Assembly: GCA_020809705.1 (NCBI GenBank)
Contig: CP085825.1
Span: 7,874,001 to 7,938,000 of the forward strand
Source: Calonectria ilicicola
Lineage: Eukaryota > Ascomycota > Sordariomycetes > Hypocreales > Nectriaceae
Direction: 5' to 3'
DNA: 64,000 bases
A model generated the notes under the pieces. It worked only from the letters and a program-made list of their open reading frames with translations, was not told where the DNA came from and did not search any database. The translations under genes and the position numbers were made by a program. This document shows, piece after piece, positions 44,676 to 53,388 of the stretch (its first letter is position 1; every line of letters begins with the position of its first letter).

Positions 44676-47213
44676 CTACCAAGGCCAGTTGTCAAATATG
44701 CTGCCTGTTGCGGGACCTGGAGGCCCATTTACGTTAAACGGTTGAGGAAGATCAAACGAGTTTCCAAAAGTGGCGTCTAAACCAAGGGCCGCATCGCTAG
44801 ATTGCGTAGGAAGGAGATCGACTTGCTGCTGTATAATATATGAGAATGACAGGTAATCGCTATTTAGCGGGATCGAGACCGTTGGTTCAACATCGAGTGA
44901 AACAGATGCGGCTTGCATTGCACCATTAATTATATGGTCGGTATTTGTCAGGGACTGCTGTGTATGATAAAATATTGATCAGAATTTGGTCCGGAGGCCA
45001 GAAGATGAGATAGAAGAATAGAAAAGAAAATATTGAATAGTAAGTCAATACCTGTAAAGACCTCGGGAATGCTATAGATTGAGCATTTGTCCACTCGGCT
45101 ATTGGATTTTGGTCACTGGAGATTATTTGGGACTCTCTGCTATGTTGAGAAGAGTCTAGTCTGCATTGGTCAATTCGACGGATGTGTGCCTGAAGCTTTA
45201 CAGCAAGGCCAGGGGAAGATGGTCGGTTTGATTCAATCTTATCCAAGAAATTGGAAAGGACAAGCAGGATATGTCGCACTTGCAGGTATGCCCAAGAGGA
45301 CAGAGGCTTTTGGATCACGCTACCAAGTAGATGTCCAACATGAGCTAGATGGTGTAACTGTGGTCATCGTATGAGCAGGGTGGTCCCTAAAGGTAACCGA
45401 GCACATACCGAGCAAGTACTGGATGCGTGAAAGAAAGCCAAGGGCACTGTGCTTAGCTCATCTAGAAGCTCGCTTGCAATAGCACAACGTTGATGAACGC
45501 TTGAACTTTCAGCTCCAACAAGAAGCATTTTAAGGGTTTGTGTGGTTATTAGTATATTTGAAGCTAAAGTAAGGTGTAAGCGATTTCGATAAAACAAAGA
45601 CAATAAAGGATCATACCAATGAATCCATACCGGTCGGTATGGATATCTCCCGTCATCGGGGTGACTTTTTTCAACTTATTCGGTAAATCCTTATGCAGCT
45701 TTGAGATCAAGTTCAAGGTATCTGCGGCAAAATGCTCGGGAGGTTTGAGAACTGCCAAAAATGCCGTGACTGCACTTCCAGGCTCTTTCAGTGGTGCTTG
45801 TTGGCGTTCTTTGATCACGACATCAATTTGTTCAATGAGCCGATAAAGATCAGTGCAAAAGTTCCAGCCGCGGAGAAATGACACCTTATCTGCACGAGAA
45901 CGTATTCCTATGTCGCTTATATCCTCGTCATCATAGACTTCTGCGGGATAACAGACAGTCGTTTTGACTTCGCGCTGCCTTGATACACGGTCAAATTTAT
46001 TTGCAATATATTGTTCCTGCTGATAAACTCCCCAAAACTGGATTCTACAGTTAGCCAGTGTAAGTAGACGGGATAATGTGCGTTTGCATGAAGTACTCAC
46101 CAGCCTTCGTCTCTCTTGCCTTTCGACTTCAGTGATATCAATTGGCCAGCTTTGCTCCATGTGAAAACTGTGAATTGTAGACAGAGATGAGTAGTTGCCA
46201 AGATGAATAATACCATTTTTCAAGTCCCCTTTTTGTAAACTCGATGATGATAGAATTGCCATGGCTTTCATAAATAGGAAATAATCAGTTAAATTTGCAA
46301 AGTCTGTTGGCATGTTTTGTACTGCTGCGTCATAGCACTCAGCGGAAAGAGAGCCACCATCACGGCACTTTATATGCGAGTTCAGTTGTATGGGAAGTCC
46401 TTCGCAAAGTCTTACAGCGCCAAGGGAGCAGACAGACATTGTGACAACAAATAGACCCAAGTCATATCGATAGAGCTGTTGTTGAATTTGGGCCCTATAT
46501 GTGGGCCAATGAAAGTATGGAAGTCTATAAAGAGGATATGAGATACATGCCTGTTTCCATTACTAAAAGTGAACTTACATGGGATAAGCCAGGTAATGAA
46601 AAACATCAACGAGGCTCTCAATCATCTCGGGCTTGATGGAATTTTCATAGGGTGAATAGTAATCAGTGCTAGGTTGAACTGGAGAGTAGAGGCCTGTTTC
46701 TTCAGCATCTATATGCCCTGTGGGCACAGATATATCTTGAATTGTTGATGAGGGGTTAGCAGCAATAGCTTGAGGGTGAGTTCCTGCTTCTTGCATAACC
46801 CGACGAGATTGAGGCTAATTTTCTGTGAGCAAGTTTTGTGCAGAGCAGGAAGACTATTTTTGAACAGCGTACCCCTCGTCGCTTAATTGGTCTGTTGTAT
46901 GTGCATAATACTCCCTGGGTCTTACAACGCCGGCAGCCCGCACCATTCGTATCAGGGGAACACTAATGAAGTTTTAGCTTTGTTGTTGAGCATATTTCAA
47001 GAACTCTTACCTTGCATGAGCTTTTATGGCACGCATCGCATGCTCGCTGTGTCGCGTAAGACGCTTTCTAGGCTGCGATAAAAGATCAAAGCAACTTGAT
47101 AGGGAATTACGTACGGTATTTCGTCTGCGCTTGCGTGTTTCTGCAGCGAATTTTGCTGATATAATCTGATTAGCACCATTCATTGGTGATTCATCTTCAT
47201 TAGTCGATGTCAT
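44676..47213 (-). CDS. Zn2Cys6 transcription factor 3 (TF3)
   Basis: Leftward, nine exons: 47213-47115, 47067-47011, 46962-46873, 46814-46579, 46524-46101, 46037-45617, 45563-45409, 45357-45052, 44957-44676; 689 residues, frame closed. The zinc cluster is split over two exons: ACDACHKSSCKC then SPDTNGAGCRRCKTQGVLC, i.e. CX2CX6CX8CX2CX6C with an extra Cys inside the first loop. A DYYSPYENSIKPEMIESLVDVFHYLAYPI segment leads into the TF domain. The C-terminus is Gln/Pro-rich and acidic with hydrophobics, activation-like. It is tail-to-tail with the PLP enzyme and closes the metabolic block. Confidence 0.86.
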
Positions 47214-48031
47214 ATTGATGCAACAGCGCTTTGGGTCATTAAACTGTCGGGATTGTTTTCCCGCAATGGAAGCGGATTTGTTGTTCGTGAGACAATGTAC
47301 AATCATCATTACTAATATGGTTACTAAGCTGAGTTTTGAGATATTATTGGTGGAAATGTAGTATCTGGCGGCTGTGGATCTCCTGGCCAGCCTACCCTGA
47401 AGCAACTCATTTTGAAAGAATAATTAATCATACTTCAATTACGTGTCAATTATTCATCCTTGCGAGAGAATTTTAAAATTTGAATTAATAATCAGATTAT
47501 ATTCCTACTCTTTTCATGCGCTGTTCCTCGCTCCAGACCACTCGTGAAACCCATCCAGACCGCTACCTCCTGTTCTAACCTCACATATGCTTTTTCTTTT
47601 TGCTCAATCGTGGGCTCAACCAAGAGGGAGCTCCGGGGCCACAACAGTGGAAGATACAACTAAGTTCACAAATTCTTGTTCATACAACTTCGTTATGAAT
47701 GCAATCCCGCGAAGAGTAGTGAGCCCGTAGGCTACGACGCCATCTTATGCAAGGGTAAATCTAAGATGCTTGTGCATAAGCAAAGACAACAAGGGCCAAT
47801 ACTAGCACGCCCATGCAATTCTTTCTAAACTTAACCAAGGGTGTTTCATCTTCGGATTTGTGGAATTTTTTCCACATCAAGCATGCTATAATTTTTTATA
47901 CTAGTCACTAGTTGGCTGCGAAGGCTTGCGCATGGATCTAGGCAGAAATCCTGTGGTAATCAGGCTAATTGAAAAGTGCCAACAGATCTCAGCCGTGTGG
48001 CTTTGCGATCTATCCTCATCCAACATTCAAA
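47214..48031. promoter_or_regulatory. Divergent promoter of TF3 and F-box gene
   Basis: No gene. AT-rich near 47470-47500. It marks the likely right edge of the metabolic block. Confidence 0.35.
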
Positions 48032-49606
48032 ATGGCTACCCCCTCACTCGTCACACTGCCTCTGGAAATACTGATACGCGTCTTTAGCAACTTTAGCCAA
48101 CACCAACAGGACGATCAAAAAAGAGCCTGGGATTTGCCACCCTTGCGCGCACGAAAGCCCCATCAAGACCCAAGCGCCCGTTCGTGGCATTCCCTCGACA
48201 ACCATGCTCTTTTTTCGCTCTCGCTCGTCTCTAGAAAGACCCACAGTGTCGCCCAAACCTTCTTGTATCGTGAATTTGCTCCTGGGTACGGCGATTCGTG
48301 GCTCTCGAGTCAATACTCGTGGCATGGCCGCTTCTTCGCCTTTCTGCGAACTGTCGTCTCACGCCCTGACCTCGCGGAGCTGGTTCGGGGCGTCTACATC
48401 CACCCACTTCTTATGGATGCTATTGATGCCGAGGACTACCTGCCTTTTATCCTGGAAGCTATTCCCGCACAGGGAATTGATTTGGAAAGCTCCGAAGCCG
48501 GTATCAACTTTGTACACCTCGACAACAGCCCCAGTCGCGAATACGCGCCTGGCGCATTTGAGGGGGCCATCGAGTACCTCAAGCATGGCTCTAAAGTGTT
48601 GCTCCAACACTGGACCGCCGAAAACCTCAAGCATGCTTCTGTGGTAACCAAAACAGAGCAACCTTACATCTTCCACGGCGAGATGATGTTACTTCTTGTG
48701 GCCCACCTTCCCAAACTTCAACACCTCGCCATCGACTACACTCGCCATCAGGAGCCCTGGCACATGCCCCTGTCGGCTTTCTATGCTATAAATATCGTTT
48801 CACTACAACTTAAAAGATTAGACTTGACCGTACTAGACACTCCATTCCTTTATTTGGCTCACAACTTGGAGGAGCTGAACCTCTCCGATTTGCACAGGCG
48901 TGATCCATTTTCTGAGACTAATGAAACCTCTTTTCCGAAGCTACGCACTCTTCGAATTTCCAGATGTGATATCAGGTCGTCTGTTCTCAGAGCGCTTTTT
49001 TCGGCTTGTACGGGGGGGTTGGTCACCCTCGCGTTAGAGGAAGGTTGTGGGAGGAGTCTAAGAACGAGCAGGTTCGCCTATTTTGCGGCCGAGGATGTGC
49101 CAGAGCTTCTCCAAGCTCACCGACAGACTTTAAGGAACATTCATCTGGACATGAGCGGTCGAACAACCCCGAAGGTGGCCTCTCAACTCGATTTCACCAC
49201 CTTCCTTGCCCTACGTCACTTATTACTTAGTTCACAGCTGGTTTTTGAAGATGAATCGAGAATTGGGCGCGGCTTTTCAAACACGAGCACCCTCCTAGAT
49301 ATAATTCCAAGCTCTTTGGAATCCCTTTGCATTATCAATGATGATGCAGATCGGTATGCGGGAAAAAAGTTCCTTGGCCTTGCTGATGTTAAGCGACATC
49401 AGCCAGACAGGTTTTCGAATCTCAAATTGGTTATTGGGAATGTTAGGCATGAAGACGACAACTTCAAGAAAGTCTTAGAGGCCGCGGGTATCCAGATTAT
49501 CTCTCCGAGCTGTTCGTTGACCGATGAGAAAAACTACTTGAACGGGCCAGACAGGGCGTGGTTGGATCAGCACATCATGAATAGCTGGTATCAAAGCAAG
49601 GACTAA
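48032..49606 (+). CDS. F-box protein with LRR-like C-terminal part
   Basis: Single exon, 524 residues from the ATG of MATPSLVTLPLEILIRVFSNF, which begins an F-box. A second F-box-like stretch, LFSLSLVSRKTHSVAQTFLYREF, follows after a polar insert. Irregular leucine-rich repeats cover the middle (LKRLDLTVLDTPFLYLAHNLEELNLSDL, LRTLRISRCDI). Probably a substrate adaptor of an SCF ubiquitin ligase; the target is unknown. Unlike the block to its left, it has no intron. Confidence 0.85.
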   Translation: MATPSLVTLPLEILIRVFSNFSQHQQDDQKRAWDLPPLRARKPHQDPSARSWHSLDNHALFSLSLVSRKTHSVAQTFLYREFAPGYGDSWLSSQYSWHGRFFAFLRTVVSRPDLAELVRGVYIHPLLMDAIDAEDYLPFILEAIPAQGIDLESSEAGINFVHLDNSPSREYAPGAFEGAIEYLKHGSKVLLQHWTAENLKHASVVTKTEQPYIFHGEMMLLLVAHLPKLQHLAIDYTRHQEPWHMPLSAFYAINIVSLQLKRLDLTVLDTPFLYLAHNLEELNLSDLHRRDPFSETNETSFPKLRTLRISRCDIRSSVLRALFSACTGGLVTLALEEGCGRSLRTSRFAYFAAEDVPELLQAHRQTLRNIHLDMSGRTTPKVASQLDFTTFLALRHLLLSSQLVFEDESRIGRGFSNTSTLLDIIPSSLESLCIINDDADRYAGKKFLGLADVKRHQPDRFSNLKLVIGNVRHEDDNFKKVLEAAGIQIISPSCSLTDEKNYLNGPDRAWLDQHIMNSWYQSKD

Positions 49607-49923
49607 GTATAAAATAGTCCAAATGAAACAGTCATCAGTCTTACTAATTGCACTAGTCTAAATAATTTTTATTTATTGTTATTTATTCTGTTATTTATTT
49701 ATTTCTCAATTTCTGAAGGTCCTTTACTACAAAAGGAAATGATGCGTCTAACAATGCTCCTTAGCCAAGCACTTGTCAAGGGCGCACCATGTCAAATGAT
49801 CACGCCCTTGGATCGACGACTTGACATCTTTGTAGCTTATTAATCTGCCAATCTTCAAATTTGGCATATAAATGCCAGGAAATCACCAAATCAACTCTCA
49901 AAATCAAGTCATCAGATCACACC
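49607..49923. promoter_or_regulatory. F-box 3' flank and arginase-family promoter
   Basis: AT-rich ATTTATT repeats at about 49670-49705, then 200 bp of promoter. No gene. Confidence 0.3.
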
Positions 49924-50910
49924 ATGGCTTCCACACTTTCTGTTGACATCACCTATGTGCCCGCAGACTGCGGCTCTGTCATCCCCGGAAAATCCAAAGC
50001 ACCCAAGGCATTCCACGACGTGGAAATCGTAGCCAAGCTCAAAAGCGAAGGCCTTGGTCCCACCTCAGAACACCATCCGTTAGACTCACCAGCAACTTAC
50101 CAGGTGACGACCTTCTCCCCAGGGCATATTCGCAATGAAGATGTCAACATTGACGTCTGTGAACGCGTGCGTCGCACCATCGCCAAAAACATCGACACCG
50201 GATCCAAAGAGCAGCCTTTTCAACTCATCCTGGGTGGCGAATGCTGCATGGCTCCAGCCATCCTCTCTGCATTTTGGGGCCAGGCAAGCTCGAAATCGCC
50301 TCCCCTGCGCGTCGGCCTCATTTACATCGACGCAGACACGGATCTCGCCTCACCAACTGATCCAAACTCTACTGGGATATTTGCGGGCATGAATATGACG
50401 CACCTCACCCAATCCCCTGGCGCGCTTCAGAAAATGAAGCAGTTTTCGCGTCCTTCTAGCGAGCCCGTCTGTGACGCTTCCAATACAGTTCTTTTCGGCA
50501 TAAATATGACGGCAGCAGGAAACAAGCAGGAGCATTTTGCATATCTCTTCGACAACGGCTACAATGTCTTCAGTTCAACTGCGGTAGCGTGTAGTCCAGA
50601 GCACTGCGCGGAGGAAACCCTCAAGTATCTCCATGATAACGTCGACATCATCATGGTCCACTTGGATGTCGACTCGATAGATCCGCAAACCTTCCCGCTT
50701 GCAAATGTGCCCAACTTCACAGGCGTGACATTTGAGAATATGATGCGGGCCCTGGAAGTTATTTTCATGAGCGACAAAGTCGGCGGGCTGACAGTTGCGG
50801 AAGTCAACCCAGATCACGATCCAGAGTTGAACATGGTTGATCGCCTCTCGGGAGAAATCGCGCGCATATTGGGGAAAAGAGGAAAGAAACTAAGCTCTGT
50901 GGATGAGTGA
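49924..50910 (+). CDS. Arginase/agmatinase-fold protein with altered metal site
   Basis: Single exon, 328 residues from MASTLSVDITYVPADCG. The ureohydrolase pattern is clear: LILGGECCM (104-109), YIDADTD (134-140) and HLDVDSIDP (247-254). In true arginases these read GGDHS, DAHxD and SxDxDxxDP. Here the first His is Cys107 and the middle His is Asp138, while the last motif keeps both Asp residues. Mn2+ binding may thus be changed, and the substrate is probably not plain arginine. It may act on a guanidino or formimino compound, or be non-catalytic. Cytosolic. Confidence 0.82.
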   Translation: MASTLSVDITYVPADCGSVIPGKSKAPKAFHDVEIVAKLKSEGLGPTSEHHPLDSPATYQVTTFSPGHIRNEDVNIDVCERVRRTIAKNIDTGSKEQPFQLILGGECCMAPAILSAFWGQASSKSPPLRVGLIYIDADTDLASPTDPNSTGIFAGMNMTHLTQSPGALQKMKQFSRPSSEPVCDASNTVLFGINMTAAGNKQEHFAYLFDNGYNVFSSTAVACSPEHCAEETLKYLHDNVDIIMVHLDVDSIDPQTFPLANVPNFTGVTFENMMRALEVIFMSDKVGGLTVAEVNPDHDPELNMVDRLSGEIARILGKRGKKLSSVDE

Positions 50911-51041
50911 GATAATTGAAGTACACGAATCATTCAGCGTGGTCAATGGAGAGAAGCAAAGTACAGAAGCAAACAACTCATTCATCCCGAGAAAATCCTA
51001 GGAATTCATTATGCCGTAAGATATAATACATTTACATGAGA

Positions 51042-52028
51042 TTAATTCCACCCCCATTTGAATCCAGTAGTGTCAATTGCTTGGACCTTTGCACCATCCG
51101 CTGTGGCCCCAGTCGTGACATACAAGATCTTTGCATCCCGCGACGTCCTGCCAAAATTTGCAGCCGTGGCCATTGGAACTTCGGTCGAATCTGATCCACC
51201 AGCAACAACAATGTTGTCTCCATTAGGCTTGACAGCAAACACCCTGTTGTCGTCGTTGGTGGTAACCCAGGCAACATCCCTCATTCCTGGGCCGAAAATG
51301 AAGTCATCGAGGGCCTTTGCTTGGAGTTTTACCACTTTTTCGACCTTTGCTCCCTTGGAAGGAGAGCCGTCTGCGGTGATTTTAATTTTATAAATGGTCG
51401 TCTTGTAGTCGTTTGTCCACCAGAGGTAATCGTCATGAACATGCAGACCGTTGATGCCGATCTTTAGCGGGTTGCCTGTGCCAGACAGCATTTCTGGAAC
51501 CTCTACCACGACGTCATATTTGCCAGTCTTGACATTGATGCGGTAGACTAGGCCCTGGAAGGAGTCTGCCAGAAGTACCAAATCCTCGTTTTGGGGCACT
51601 GCTGTCGCGCCATTAAGCAAGACTCCCTCTGGGATGTGAGTGACGAGTTTCGGCTTGGTAGAGTCCTTCGAAGATAAGTCAACCTTCCACAGACCATAGC
51701 TTCCCTTGATACCACCAGCGGTGGAGCTATAGTTGCCACCAATAAAAGCAAACACGTCAGGCTCCGTTTCTGCGATACCGAGCAAGCTGCCCACTCCCTC
51801 AACGCTGAAGAGCCGCTTCACCTCAGGAGACTTTGACGTAGGGTGAGATACCTCATAGAGTGAGGCATTTGGCAGGAGAGATGTGAGCAGCAAGTTTCCA
51901 TTTGATCGAACAGCAATGTTCTCGATCCAAAAGCCTGGAGGAAACTTTGCTACCTCGTAATTGCGAGGAAGAACCGCTGCCGCCAGTGTCGAAGTGACAA
52001 AGATAGATATGCTGCTAAGAATACGCAT
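51042..52028 (-). CDS. Secreted SMP-30/gluconolactonase-like six-bladed beta-propeller protein
   Basis: Single exon. I start at MRILSSISIFVTSTLAAAVLP (52028), a standard signal peptide with cleavage after Ala-Ala-Ala, giving 328 residues. Repeated strands with NGLHVHDDYLWWTND, LNGATAVPQNEDLVLLADS and WIENIAVRSNGNLLLTS suit an SMP-30/strictosidine-synthase-like propeller, in which such N-G/D loops line a metal site. Possible lactonase or ligand-binding extracellular protein. Tail-to-tail with the arginase-family gene, 131 bp apart. Confidence 0.82.
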   Translation of the reverse strand: MRILSSISIFVTSTLAAAVLPRNYEVAKFPPGFWIENIAVRSNGNLLLTSLLPNASLYEVSHPTSKSPEVKRLFSVEGVGSLLGIAETEPDVFAFIGGNYSSTAGGIKGSYGLWKVDLSSKDSTKPKLVTHIPEGVLLNGATAVPQNEDLVLLADSFQGLVYRINVKTGKYDVVVEVPEMLSGTGNPLKIGINGLHVHDDYLWWTNDYKTTIYKIKITADGSPSKGAKVEKVVKLQAKALDDFIFGPGMRDVAWVTTNDDNRVFAVKPNGDNIVVAGGSDSTEVPMATAANFGRTSRDAKILYVTTGATADGAKVQAIDTTGFKWGWN

Positions 52029-53388
52029 CGTGTCTCGATTCTGATGCAATAGATGGATAGGATACAAGATGCGGAAGCGGCTCGGCTGTGTGGTGGCGCC
52101 GGAATCGCTTTATACTTGATGTCCAAGACAAACTACACCAGCGTCTTGCCGATCATGTCCTAGCCCCAGGCGGACGGGATCGTGAAGTGGGCCAAATCAA
52201 CCAGATTTGCTCCACCAGTGGCTTGGCCCATCCTGAAAAGGGCATCATCTAACAGCGTAATGAGGGGAATATCGGCTATAACGGAATCGAGTTCAGCAGT
52301 CTCTCCTCTTATCTTGCTCGCGGGAAGGCTCCTTTTAGAGAATGACGAATCTGACAAGGCTCCAGTGCGGAAATGTCCTTGCCCCCTCGTGGATCTGGAC
52401 GAACTAGTGAATTTCTTAGGATGCCCCGCATGTACAGATACGAAATAGCCATTTTAAAAAACGCTAGGTAGCGAGTCCCACTACATCTATCAGCAAAAAG
52501 CAATCATATCTTAGCAAGTTATCCAGCCATTTCTAGACATGTTTTTCCGCTTTGCTCCGTGACCTAGTTTGCTTTGGGCAATTTGTCTCAGTTGAGATTA
52601 TGGAAATAGCGGTATGGATGCATGTTTGACAGTCGGAGGCTCAAGGGCGTGGGCTTATTATTGGCGGGAATAACTACGTTACACCGTTTGGAAGCATTGA
52701 GGCCATGTGACCGGCATTGTCCCTCAATGTTCATAACGATGAGAAGCCAATTAGAAAGGATGTCATTTTAATTTGAGGCCCCGAGGGGAATCAAGAACCC
52801 TCGTGTGAGTTGGTGTAGGCAACAGGGAGTAACAGAGCGGTTCTTCGCGATCAGCACCAGGCCCTCCTCAACACTGCAACCACAATTGTCGCGATGGTTT
52901 AAGCAAGCCCAACGACGAGATCACGAATTTCCAAGAAATGCGCATGCAGCCCTATAGTTAGTTCCTTAAATAGGATGCCCCATGTCAGCACTATATAATT
53001 GCATCAACAGGGCATCCAACTGCGCCAAGTCGGAGAAAGAGCTGGCATCAATTGCCAAGGGCTCCACCGATCCACCGTGATATCTTGGCAAGATCAAGAT
53101 CAAGATCATGCATATTTCGATAAGATAAATTAATACCCCGCCAAGAACCAACGACTTGAAACAACCTCGACACACAATTGAACACAAGATGGATCATGGC
53201 AAATTTTCTTGAATCTTTTCTGCATTGCGCAATTATGATACTAAGCTCGCTATGGAGTAGTCTAATTCTATACAAGTACCGCCCTTATGCCTGCCATATG
53301 CCTGAAAAAAAGAATAAATAAAAAAACCAGACGCATTAATACATTACACATGCAAAATAGAGCAATTCTTTTCCCTCTATTGCTTGCT
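52029..53388. other. 1.36-kb intergenic region
   Basis: Promoter of the secreted propeller gene on the left, 3' flank of the sulfatase-fold gene on the right. A leftward open frame at about 52160-52357 ends in a protein-like stretch (SDIPLITLLDD-like, MGQATGGANL) but has no start or splice support; it might be a gene remnant. Confidence 0.3.

Noticed and set aside
52160..52503. Leftward open frames between the propeller and sulfatase-fold genes
   Set aside because: Short, no clear start, no domain and no consistent splicing. May be a remnant, but I cannot support a gene.
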